A DNA stretch of 64,000 nucleotides from Osedax frankpressi (Eukaryota; Annelida; Polychaeta; Sabellida; Siboglinidae). Within the stretch, counting starts at the first letter, position 1. Each line of letters opens with the position of its first letter. Below the pieces are notes generated by a model. That model made no database searches and was not told where the DNA came from. It saw nothing but the letters and a program-made list of their open reading frames with translations. The position numbers were made by a program, and so were the translations under genes. Positions 52,401 through 63,030 of this stretch are shown piece after piece. The DNA lies in the NCBI GenBank assembly GCA_964035775.1, contig OZ038313.1:17737745-17801744 (forward strand). The letters are read 5' to 3'.

Positions 52401-54014
52401 CCAGCGGCACAGTGAACCACGTGCTGGAGACCCGAAGCGGACATCAATTGCGGGGTTTCACCGCCCACTCGGCTTCGAACGCGAGTCAAAAGCAGGCTCC
52501 GAGGAATATCGCCCCTTCGGCTCTTGATTTCCAGGTGAGGACGCTTATGGCGAATGTGTCGTCGATTAAGTTGTCTGTAGATTATTGATGATATTTGTAA
52601 ATATAATATACACGAGGGTCGAAGGTGAAAAATCTGTATTAAGGGGAATAATTAGATAAATGACGTTTGTATGAGTATATTGGTTACTTTTGCAGGTACA
52701 ATACATTCTAATATATTATTATACTTTTTAGTTATCATAATGTATATTTCAATTCAAACAAAAAACTCTGATAAAGTGTATAACAGTATCATTTTATAAT
52801 AATTTTGCATATGTTCATATAAGTAAATTAATCACTAATATTCTATTAAAATCAATGTAATTATCCTAGAAAATATATTATATTCTATAAAATTCAATAT
52901 ATTTTTTGGAAATATATTTACTTTCGAATTATATTTTTTATGATTAATCAAATATATGATATCTATTTATTCGTAAGATATAATGTCAACGATAGAAAGC
53001 ACGTAGCTCAATGTTAAATCAGTACTCAATTAGTTTATATACACCACTACCTTTGACCTCGGCGACTAGATCACCGACGAACTTCGCAGCTCGATTGCGG
53101 CCGTACGATCCGACTCGTCCCCGCAGTCGTGGGTGTTGGCGGCGGTGCACGACGTCCGGCGACCTCTGACCCTAGTATCGAGCGGCTGCGGCGAATTCGC
53201 CACCGAAGCGACGCATTTACTCGACGACCAGCGAGTCATGTATGCTCTCCTACGCGTCACCGACACCCTCGACAACATCGCTACCGTGAAGTTCGTCTAC
53301 GTCTATTGGTTAGTCGAAGATAAGCTCTTGCGTGTTTGCTAATTTTCCCATGTTTAATCGCTTTTATCAAATTAATCGCTTTTATAAAATTAACATAATT
53401 TCACATTGCAACGTATTATGAGTTGAAAAAACGGGTGAAATTTGTTTACAAATGCTTGATATTTATGTAATCAACATTTTGAAGTCTGGATTCCTTTTTC
53501 TAAAGAACTCCATCAATAATTTGTATATAATATATTTGTAATTATTTATAATTTTAATATATACATAACGGTATAAACGATATAAAATATTTAAGTGTAC
53601 ACCGTAAGTCATGTCCGCATTATGTTACATAGAAAAACTACACACATACTCTAGATTCTAATCTCACTCACTTTAGAATGCAGATAACATAAATAGGAGA
53701 AATATGTGAATATTATAACTTAACTTTACATTGATAATTATCATCGGGATAAATACTTATCAAGTGATTCACAAGGCGATTTCTACACGTTAATCAGCTT
53801 TACTTAACTCAATGCCACTTCTAGGATTGGCGAAAACACGAAGCCAATGATAAAGGGAAAGGTGTCTGCGATCGCTGCTACCATACAGGAGTACTTCAGT
53901 CCATTCCACGTGTCCATATCGGCGTCCCAGTCCGGTGAACTTTCATCCTCCATCATAGACGATATGGTTTGGCACGGCAATTGGCATAACAAATCATTAC
54001 CCAGACTTAAGTAA
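45388..54014 (+). CDS. Tandem coactosin-like (double ADF-H domain) protein
   Basis: Six exons: 45388 to about 45588-45625; 45888 or 45892 to 45970; 50498-50639; 52391-52534; 53070-53308; 53825-54014 (TAA). Two coactosin-type ADF-H domains are joined by an Ala/Ser/Gln-rich linker (exon 4), about 310 residues in all. Domain 1: [30 protein letters not shown], then [18 protein letters not shown]. Domain 2: [31 protein letters not shown], then [14 protein letters not shown]. Both W-[LI]-G-E junctions are split by an intron at the same codon position (TG|G), which points to gene-internal duplication including the intron. Coactosins bind F-actin and ADF-H proteins control filament turnover. The exact exon 1 donor (GTTAAT, GTAATA or GTGAGT) is unresolved. 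Domain 2 exons are far GC-richer than domain 1. Introns contain antisense genes. Confidence 0.85.
46920..47060. other. GC-enriched tract in coactosin intron 2, coding-like on both strands
   Basis: On the minus strand a frame reads [20 protein letters not shown] before TAA, and an adjacent frame reads [20 protein letters not shown]. On the plus strand a frame reads [17 protein letters not shown] ahead of a possible AAG|GTATTA donor. It is likely an exon of something, but strand and splicing cannot be settled. Confidence 0.3.
47251..47466. repeat. Two-copy tandem duplication of about 130 bp
   Basis: Both copies start CCATAGATA and ATAAGATA, continue to ATGCAGAG and end TTTAATT..AAACAAAC. They have drifted considerably. 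Non-coding, within coactosin intron 2. Confidence 0.65.
47762..48624 (-). CDS. Complete three-exon gene nested antisense in coactosin intron 2, unknown function
   Basis: Exon 1 is 48624-48588: [15 protein letters not shown], donor GTAAAC, phase 1. Exon 2 is 48516-48449 after acceptor [25 protein letters not shown], donor GTATGT, phase 0. Exon 3 is 47914-47762 after [27 protein letters not shown], ending NLIGKYS and TAA. Total 85 residues. Composition is GC-rich in third positions, unlike the flanks, and the phases fit without adjustment. Exon 3 alone is a 50-codon frame with its own ATG, so a single-exon gene is the alternative; exon 2 could instead begin at 48520 in phase 0. The alternating hydrophobic and charged pattern suggests a beta-rich small domain. 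No family was recognised. Confidence 0.6.
48738..49075. repeat. Degenerate CACT/CATT tetranucleotide tract
   Basis: About 340 bp of CACTCACT repeats with TTATT, AATC and CATTCATT interruptions, in coactosin intron 2. Confidence 0.9.
49360..49520. repeat. TA-rich microsatellite with ATAAATA interruptions
   Basis: Long TA runs with periodic CATATTTATAAATATA segments. The minus-strand open frame across it (Tyr/Ile only) is a translation of the repeat. Confidence 0.9.
50665..50776. repeat. Dispersed TGTACA-type palindromic motifs
   Basis: GTACAGTGTACAGTGTACGG at about 50667-50687 and a partly decayed version (GTACAATGTATAATGTACAT) at about 50742-50762. These start about 25 bp downstream of the coactosin exon 3 donor. 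They share the core of minisatellite 1 at 8.5 kb. Confidence 0.75.
50870..52187. other. Coactosin intron 3; no firm feature
   Basis: Mostly AT-rich. Left of it, on the minus strand at 50869-50722, a 49-codon frame ([20 protein letters not shown]...) begins after a CTAG acceptor and ends in TAA. Part of it is a translation of the palindromic motif, so it is not called. Confidence 0.4.
52188..52384 (-). CDS. Antisense exon in coactosin intron 3, unknown gene
   Basis: The minus strand is open from about 52384 to a perfect GTAAGT donor after 52188 (phase 2), about 66 codons. It includes [39 protein letters not shown] and a basic aromatic end ([11 protein letters not shown]). GC content is higher than in the flanking intron. 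It abuts coactosin exon 4 (52391-52534) head to head, leaving almost no room for its own upstream sequence. Its upstream exon or start is not visible, and the downstream exon was not found. No family was recognised. A shadow explanation is unlikely because coactosin does not code here. Confidence 0.45.
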
Positions 54015-54254
54015 TTAGCTTTTATATGGTCTAAAAGACTCGACGTAATTCATTTGCATTATATATTATGCTTTTAAAGTGATTTTTATTAACTAATATA
54101 AAGTAACAGTTCATGTTATTAATTAATAGTAATTCTTTAAAATTTAAAATATATACCTTAGAATATTGTATTTATTTATTTTTAATTTATGTATCTATTT
54201 ATTACATATATTATGAACTATAATCATTTTACACAAAAAAATAATTTTAATTTT

Positions 54255-56584
54255 TCAATGGATACAGGTTTCTTCTAATTCAGGCTCAAAATCGCATGTG
54301 AAATAAACCTTATTATTCAGATTATTATTTAGCTATCTTCCTAAATATATTGTTATCCTTGTTAATATGTATTGCATTCCTATGTACATTGTTTTAATGA
54401 AGTGTATTATTGTTATATTGTATTATGAATATATTGAAGTTCTGAATTATCATCAAATACATTTCGTAAAATGTAAAATTTAATATATATATTTTTAAAT
54501 TATTATAATATTTGTGAAATTACTTGCAAATAAATTTAATTATATCAATTATTTAAACATTATATATGTTCAGTTCTCAATAAAGTTTCTATTAAGATCA
54601 AATTTGTATTCATTACATTATTTAACATATTTCACAACATATCGACAATGAAATTATAATTTTATATTTTTTATTGAATCAAAACAATCATCATGTATTA
54701 AAAAGTAAGCATTTCAATAATAATAAATGGTAGTAATAATTATGTTATTTAAAGTTATTTAAAGCTTGTTACGGCATATTATTAGTTGTTACAGCATATT
54801 ATTAGAAGTATATTTCGAAGCATTAATAAATTCAAAGATGTTCCAAAACCTGTAATTTTTGTATTAGCATTAATAGTATAATTATGTATTTTATGTAATA
54901 CATTGTTTATAAGGTAATCGCAACACATTTTATTTTAAATCAATCTAGATATAATTATAAAAAGTATAACTGTTATTCATCATCGGCTATTAATATTATT
55001 AAATAATAATATATTATAGTCATTATAAATCTATATTCCTGAGTATATGAGGATTATTATAATGAAATGATAATATATTATGTTGTAAATATATTTATAT
55101 GAGTTTATTATTTAATAGTAACCTTTGTTCTGATATACCCAGATGTGATTTGCTTTTTATGATATGCATTAATATAGAAATCGTATGGTTTGAATTTTTC
55201 ATTCATTTTTGACTTCATGAATATATTATTCCTAATGTTGAAATAATCTAAGTTTGGTGATTGCCTTAAAAAAGATGCAAATATAATTAATAGGTATGCA
55301 ATTAATTATAATATTTAAATATAGTTTATGAATCATTTGATTACATAATGTAATAAGATATATGCAATAATAAATATGACGTATATAATATATATTTTAA
55401 ATATGAAACTAACCAACTTATATGTATAACTTTTAATTCAGAATTAATAAGTATCCTAATTAAACCATAGATGATATCCCCATTCTAAAATTAAAGTATA
55501 GATATTAATAGATAATTTATTTATATTTGTTCAGATAAAGTTATTCATTAAATTATAATATACCTAAATCTACTATCTAGAAAGAGCTTCATTATCATAC
55601 AGTATGAGCCAAGGTAATCTTAGGTACGAGTGTGTATAATATTACATAAAGTATAACTTATATTAATAAATTAATATAGTTAGATTTGAACAAGGCTATA
55701 AATCATGAATATAACATTATATATTATGAATATACAATGCTAACATCAAAGTATGACATATATTCTCTGTCCATTTCAATGTGACTATCTCTTGGAATAT
55801 TTAGAAGGTACATTTTTTCGAATTCTTCGGATATGTTTTTGTGACCAAACAGTGCGTATGGTTCGCTGTTAGGGTCAGGATGATTTCGCACCGATTCCAT
55901 TGCCAACTGAGTTGCCTCGTCGTCATTAAAATAATATGTCTTGGCAAAACTTCGAATTGGGTATACGAGTTTCCTAATAAGTATTATTATTACGTATTGT
56001 TATGGATTAGAAATATTGAGATATGGATAAAGGTATAGGTAATATTAGATTAATAGCTAATTATAGTGTTATAAATAAATGCATACTATCTATAGGAACA
56101 TTATTAAAAGTAATGTATGGAATAACAACAATTTATAATAATAACATATATATTAGACTTATTGGTATTAACAGTTCATAATTTTAATTATATATAACAA
56201 TAATTATAATATATATATATATATATGTTGAATTATTTAAATGATAAATGTTCATTCTGAATGCCTCATAAGGCACAATTAATGACTTCGAAATGATACA
56301 AAAATGTACATTATCACAATTATTATATTACTAAAATAAGTAAGTGTACATTTAATTATATCATAGATGAAATAGATATATCTACATTATCCGATATAAA
56401 ATCAATTCCATACACATAATAAACTAGCTATCTAATTATAATAGATATCATTATTATAAAATATCACTATTATACCATATAAGCAATATATTAAGTTATA
56501 TTAATCTATATTTACTTACCAGTTCATAGAAAAACAAACAATAGATGCAATGATTCCGTTAAATAAAGTAAAATAGAGAACCAT
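54255..56584 (-). CDS. Small membrane-anchored protein, weakly COA1/TIM21-like
   Basis: Exon 1 is 56584-56520: ATG and a hydrophobic anchor, MVLYFTLFNGIIASIVCFSM, donor GTAAGT, phase 2. Exon 2 is 55973-55736 after TTATTAG: KLVYPIRSFAKTYYFND, then ATQLAMESVRNHPDPNSEPY and YMSYFDVSI, donor GTATAT. Exon 3 is 54308-54255: VYFTCDFEPELEETCIH, TGA. Total 118 residues. The layout (N-terminal anchor, helix ending in R-N-H-P, short glycine turn, then beta strands) resembles COA1 and TIM21, inner-membrane factors of cytochrome oxidase assembly and import. The expected G-x-K-G turn between exons 2 and 3 is absent, so a small extra exon may lie between them. Without splicing at 55736, exon 2 would end at TAA, 55726-55724. 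The gene is well supported; the family assignment is weak. Confidence 0.65.
54309..55735. other. Intron of the COA1-like gene; no other feature
   Basis: AT-rich. A possible small exon on the minus strand near 55612-55570 (acceptor CTAAG) cannot be supported. Confidence 0.4.
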
Positions 56585-57055
56585 ATTTGTATATATCTAG
56601 GTAATATATATAAAATAATTTCAAACGTCACAATTAATATCGCGATAATATACGTTATAGTTGTGTGCTAAAATAACCTTAATGAACACACTATGAAGTA
56701 AACACTAGTTTTATATAACGATCTTCGGTGGAGAAAATAAATTGCAAACATAATATTATGTGTCTGCAGAATTGATTTAAATATGCAAAGTTTTTATTTA
56801 CTAATATGAAACCTGTTTATAATGGATTTGCGTCACATTATATGACCACACATAAATTATATATTTCTATATCGCATCTAAATAATAAATTTAAATATAA
56901 TTACAGAATAAATGAAAGAATTAATTATATTAATATAATTCCGAAATAATGTATTCACAAATATGTAGAAAATGCAATCAACAATATATGAATAAATTAT
57001 GCAACATAAAATTGCATAATAAAATAACTTACAATTCATCTAATACAATATTGTA

Positions 57056-57117
57056 AGTTTAATTTTATATAAATTATAAAAAATATATATTTTTTATAAT
57101 TTATATAAAATTAAACT
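57056..57117. repeat. Perfect 62-bp palindrome
   Basis: Starts AGTTTAATTTTATATAAATT and ends with the exact reverse complement; every one of the 31 base pairs about the centre (57086/57087) matches, including the single G-C pair near the ends. There is no loop, so it could extrude as a cruciform. Confidence 0.9.
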
Positions 57118-57518
57118 AGATTTTAAACAATATTACACATTAAATATTACACATTAAAAAATTACATTACATTACATTATATTAAACAATCATATAGAAA
57201 AATATTTAAAACAATAAATTGTTAATCATTTCAATCATGAACATATAATTATTTAATGAGGATTATTAAAATATGTAGCAATTACAATTTATCTTAGGAA
57301 TTATAACAATAGAATTTTTTGAAAAAAGTACACATTTTGAAATTATATATAAACCATTAATCAAATGATACAGACTAAAATAATATATCGATGATTGATT
57401 AGAAAAATAACAAATGTATTTCGAATTATATGCTGCATGTAGGTTAACTAATAGACTGAATAACAATTAGTATACGACCTAAATGTTTAATAATTTGAAA
57501 ATATAATATTAATAGTTC

Positions 57519-57564
57519 ATACTATGTAGTATGTACTACGTACAGTGTACGACGTACACTGTAT
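57519..57564. repeat. GTAC-rich palindrome cluster
   Basis: Contains TACAGTGTACG, one A, then CGTACACTGTA (an 11-bp stem with a 1-nt spacer), preceded by CATACTATGTAGTATG, also an inverted repeat. It shares ACAGTGTAC with minisatellite 1. Confidence 0.85.
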
Positions 57565-57601
57565 GCCTTATGATGAACTGATTTATAATCTTATTATTTC
57601 G

Positions 57602-57635
<34 letters not shown>

Positions 57636-58184
57636 CATTTAAAATGTATATAATTATGTTCATAAAGTTTTTGTTTTTATAATTATCATTGGAATGAAAT
57701 ATATTCAATTCACTTACGTTACAATTCTGGATTTCTGGTTGATTTTAGGAAAAAGTTAATATAATTGAATTTATAAAATTATAAGTTATATATATAAATC
57801 TCATATACATTTGTAACAACTAGCAAAAAGTATTATAAAATAAATATATTTCATATGGTAAACGTAAATTATAATATATCTATGAGATAGACCTTTTAAT
57901 GACCTTTTATTTATTTTATTACACTTCTGTAGATTATTTGATATTAAATATGCACATAAACATTACTGATTCTAACTTTGAAAACACGATTTAAAATATA
58001 ATAAATTGTTTATTTAAATGACAATATAAATTTCCTACAAAATCAACAATATTAATAATTAATAACCATTGTCATTGTTAATAAATTGTTAACCATCTTG
58101 TTATATCAAATAAATATCAAATTGTAACATAAATAAAACCTATATTAACTAAACTATAAACTATTAATATTAATGTTTGAAATA

Positions 58185-58241
<57 letters not shown>

Positions 58242-58631
58242 TAATACATTAATTATCTAAAAAATCACATACTGCATTTATTATCTTAAATAAAATCGGC
58301 AATAATTAAGCTATATGTACATTTTATTTGAAATTTATTATATTATTAATATATGTAGTTTAATAATATTAAATTATATAATATATCCATGTTCAACATT
58401 CTTCCAATACCTACATATTTGATATTTTCATTTAAAAAAATATTAATAATATAATAAATTAATCATTTAGTTAATTAAAACAATTAAATAATTAAAATTT
58501 TAAATTTTAATTAATAAATAACAAACAAATTTTAAATTTATATTTTAATATAAAATAATTATTATAATAATATTATTTATAGTATATAAATGGTGAAATT
58601 ATAATTAAGTATTATTGACTTATATAATTAC

Positions 58632-59499
58632 TTATATAACCATTTTTTGGATATATTTCGAATCAATTTCATACAAGTCATGGGCATTTATATAGCAATC
58701 AAAATTCTTTAATTCTTCTCTTATTGACTTTTTAATTGTAATATAATACGGTATTTCATAATAGTCAACCATCCTGCCTTGCCTAAATACAAATGTAAAA
58801 ATATAATATACACTATATTATCAAATGTTTCTATATACACGTGCTGATTATTGTGTGTATACTGCAGTCTACATGTATAATTATAAACTATTGCATTGTA
58901 CAGAATCAAGTCATAATTTATACATATAGATAATATATATACATATATACTTTCGACGCATGTCTTGCATGCATATATGTAATATAATATGTTATTATAG
59001 TAAATAGTCTAGTAGATATTTAATTTCGAAATAACTTTATATATCTTAAATGTGTTTTTGATCTCTAACCATCTTAAATAAATAAATTTGTTTCCTTTTT
59101 GAAAATTCATACGAATGAATCCATATAGAACAATATTATCCTAAAAATATGTATTAATTACAATTTGATATATATCTATATATATGTGATAGTCATTTAG
59201 TTATGTAATAATTTTTACAGTGATTTAAATCGGTATAAAGAGTAATTACATGTAATATATACATATTATTTAAAACATTATTTAAAATGAATATAATCAT
59301 AAGAACCCAACAAAAGAAATATAATGTAAATTAATATTTATGCATTCTTTAAAATAAAATGATTATTTAAAATAAAATAATATATTTGTTTTTTATATTA
59401 ATAGTTTTAAAACATATTATTATGATAATAATGTAATTTATAAGTGTATTTCTTAAAATATTATAAATCCTATTATTCTATTATAAGCATACCAATTGA

Positions 59500-59548
<49 letters not shown>

Positions 59549-60468
59549 TATATAATTATATATATCTAGTAAACACAATGATGTAATAGTTTTGTAAAAT
59601 ACTATGGTATCAAATCATTGGATTATAATCAAACAAATGTACATTAAGTATAACATATTTTAAACATTTTTTAAAAATTAAAATAATACATATGTAAATT
59701 TATATATATATATAAAATTGCTCCGGAATAACGTAATTAATATTGTAGTTATGAACATTAATTAGTAGACTATAAACTAGTAGGTCAGGTTTGATTTTTT
59801 GGACAAAAATCAGTTTAATAACATATTTAATATAATATAATATATATAATCTATTTTCGGTTATGTATTAATTAAATACATCCAAAATACATTTTATTTC
59901 ACGTGCTATCTAGAATATTTGCATATTCGAACCATGGTATACCACGAGATATCGTCATTGTCTTCGGTAAATCCAAATATACCATATTTACATACCATTC
60001 TACATATCATATTTATTTCGTAATAACTCCTCTTTTCGATATCTCACTACAAATAAAATTGTACACTTATAGAGAATTGTTATTGGGAATTCCCACCATA
60101 ATTCTCAATATCTCTTTGCTAAACATTGATTTCGGTCCTCTACAATCTGATCAATTTCCAATATATACTGCATACATATATATGCGTATATAACCTCCTA
60201 CACTAACTATTTGCTAACTAACCTAGTGCATTGTACTTGTATTCTTAGATTATCTATATTATTATATCGCTAGAGTTATTAAATTAATTAAATTAATATT
60301 AATTAAATTATAAACATAAATATACAATTTCGTGCCATCAATGATTATCTGATAGCCGCAGTTGTAGAAATAACATATAAGTTTAATACTAGATATAAGG
60401 TTAATAAGGTTATATTAGATATAAAGATATAAGGTTATACTAGATATAAGGTTAATACTGCGCACGAA

Positions 60469-60534
<66 letters not shown>

Positions 60535-62422
60535 TCAGAATTAACTATCTTCAGAATTGTCAATACTTTATATTGACTCCGAGAAACGTATCATTTATTC
60601 TTAGAACAATTTAGTTAAAATGTTACATATTAAAGGGAAATTAAGTTTTTTTTAACCTTCAGATCAAACTATTCGTTATCAGACTAATATTTTAATACAT
60701 CTTTCATCCAATTTACCGTTTTGAAAAAAAGTATATTTATCTACTTGGCTCGATATCAGTATCGATACTAAAATACCCAATCCCTCAACTTTTCGTATTC
60801 GTTACCCAGTCTATTATTCAATGATACCATCGACCATTCTCTATATTTTGAAACTGCTCATATTTTTCTCATTCTAAGAACCTCAACTTTAATAAATGTA
60901 TTCTTAAATATTTCATATATCGCGATAATATTTTAATTCTATCAATAAACAAGTAATTCAAAACAATTAACTCAAAAAAATAATATGTTTAACTATTTCC
61001 ATAATTCCTTCCTTTTGACAGTACATAAATATTCCTCGTCAGAATATTTAAATATGTCCCCTACTATATATATACAACATCTAACCAATATGGAAATATC
61101 TATTAATCTAACTATTATCCAGTGAAATTTATTCTAGATAATATATACAGATATCATAACGTGTTTGAGAATTCCAACTAAATTATTAATAATTCTACCA
61201 AAGGGTGTTATTGTTACTAACTGAATAGTCAGCATGGGTCTTATATATTGATTCCTATTAAATCACACTCATTGCATGACTGTTTAAATATCAATTACAT
61301 ATATACACATAACTTACTAATATTTAATAAATAAAATTATTATCATAAATAATAATATTAAAAAGTATTTTAGCCTTCGTGTATACCTTAATATATATAA
61401 CTGATATATTTAATTATTTAAAATACCCACACTTCTTAAAACTTAATTAAATTGTAAACTTCTCTATATGTAAATTCTTTTTTAAATTACCATAATTGTA
61501 TAATTTAATGGCAACTAATACAATATAATAAATAATAACAACATACTATTTTAATAAGTATTCTTGTCGTTTATAAATTATAGTGTTTAGTTATTTATTA
61601 GAATATGCTATTATTATTTTTAATTATATTATTCTAATATTAACAAATTATAGTTTTTCGTATTTAATATATATTATTTTAATTTTAGTTTACTCTAGTA
61701 ATTTATGACATCAACTATTTCTCTATGTATACATATACCTAAACAATTATATATTTCCTTATATTATCCATATATTTGTTAATATATTCATAGATAATCC
61801 ATCAAACAAAAGAAAAATAGCAGCCCCCTTTATCCTCAGAGGAGTTGGTAATATTAGTAAAAAATCATTTGAAGTAATAACAAAAATAATATTAAAATAA
61901 TTAAGTAATGCAACAATTACTTAGATCAGTTCTAGGTAATAAAAACAGAATGATAGAATATTTGATCTCTATGTTTATATTGCTATTTTATATATATTAT
62001 TTGTTATTATAATTATCCAGTTTATAAGATATATAACCTGGAAATAAGAAGGAAACTGGGACTTGTCCAAAAATGCATATCCTTCAGAGCTACCAATCAA
62101 CTGAATGCGTTTAATATCATATGAAGAGTGTCCTAACAATATATAGGATTCTGCATTCTTGTATGGTATTACTCTTAACTCACTGATCTTTTTAGTGATA
62201 TTAGAATCCCATAAATATGTAGTACTGTAAATGTAAAATCACAATTAATTTGTATTTGGTTAGATTAATATATAGTTACGATATAGAATAAATGTTTAAT
62301 TATAAATAAATTTTAAAAAAATGTAAATTCAATTTATTTATTAAAATATATAAAACTTATTTAATTAGATAATAATTAATAATTTACATCAATTATAGAA
62401 TCTTATTTCCTGAAAACTAAGT

Positions 62423-62464
<42 letters not shown>

Positions 62465-62691
62465 AATAATTATACAAATGATTTATTTTATTAAAAATGT
62501 AGAATTTATGTATATGTTAATATTCAATTTTTTAATATTTTTTTAAAAGAAATCAGATTATATATTTATTTGAAAATCATATATAATTAGTTTAAATAGT
62601 AAATTAACATGATATATTTTTATGCGAATAAAACATATTTTCACTTTTATTATATATAAAAAAAAACTAACATTACCTCGATGGTTTTTTC
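58632..62691 (-). CDS. Six-exon gene (5' end missing), unknown family
   Basis: Exons: 62691-62677 (15 nt), 62224-62038, 61060-60994, 60853-60777, 60167-60125 and 58777-58632 (TAA). Phases match in sequence (2, 0, 1, 0, 1). Segments: KKPS; TTYLWDSNITKKISELRVIP, ESYILLGHSSYDIKRIQLIG, SSEGYAFLDKSQFPSYFQ; GTYLNILTRNIYVLSKGRNY; SKYREWSMVSLNNRLGNEYE; YILEIDQIVEDRNQ; RMVDYYEIPYYITIKKSIRE, INAHDLYEIDSKYIQKMVI. The alternation of Tyr, hydrophobic and charged residues suggests a soluble beta-rich protein of at least 177 residues. The family is not recognised. The 62224-62038, 61060 and 60853 exons are strongest. The last exon's acceptor (GCAAG at 58778) is poor and was chosen only for phase; from the ATG at 58772 it could begin a separate gene. 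The first exon needs a preceding exon in phase 2, perhaps beyond 62.7 kb. Confidence 0.55.
60475..60531. repeat. TA microsatellite
   Basis: Uninterrupted TA run of about 56 bp in an intron of the gene 58632-62691, followed by a short duplicated segment (ATCTTCAGAATT at 60531 and 60548). A further TA run lies at 62429-62460. Confidence 0.9.
61700..61915. other. Open, coding-like segment of uncertain strand
   Basis: On the plus strand a frame is open for about 63 codons to TAA near 61900 and includes NPSNKRKIAAPFILRGVGNI followed by KKSFEVITKIILK. It has no ATG. On the minus strand a frame through the same GC-richer core reads TPLRIKGAAIFLLFDGLS. It lies inside the intron between 62038 and 61060 of the minus-strand gene. 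It may be an exon of either strand; not resolved. Confidence 0.25.
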
Positions 62692-63030
62692 CTGGGATAT
62701 AATACAAGGGTTATATTAATCTTACAGAAACCATTTAATAAATGTATTTTAACAAATTATGTTTATTTTATTTTATATAATTATTAAATATTCATGTTTA
62801 ATAATTACATCATATATATGCCCCTACAGAATAATATCCTAGTTTTGATATATAAAAATAATATACCAACATATATACATATTATGTAAGTTAAATGTGT
62901 AATAAAGATATTGTATAATGAAAATAATGTAAAATAAATACATTTTATTATTTTTCAGTCAATTTCGTTAAACATTACCTTATCATGATCATAAAAGAAA
63001 TATACAAATAAATAACAATACAAAAATAAT

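Larger units (their letters stand above)
56585..58631. other. AT-rich intergenic with two notable palindromes
   Basis: No gene seen. The minus-strand open frame 57466-57266 (Tyr/Ile/Asn-rich) has the composition of random AT-rich sequence. It contains a 62-bp perfect palindrome (57056-57117), a GTAC-rich palindrome cluster (57519-57564) and a TA tract at 58186-58238. Confidence 0.5.

Noticed and set aside
53066-53342. GC-rich frames on both strands at coactosin exon 5
   Set aside because: Other frames are shadows. Only the plus-strand frame from 53070 shows ADF-H similarity and fits the phases.
59903-60193. 96-codon plus-strand open frame
   Set aside because: No splice-site or similarity support. 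The minus strand here contributes a phase-matched exon (60167-60125), and a frame of this length is expected about once by chance in AT-rich sequence of this size.
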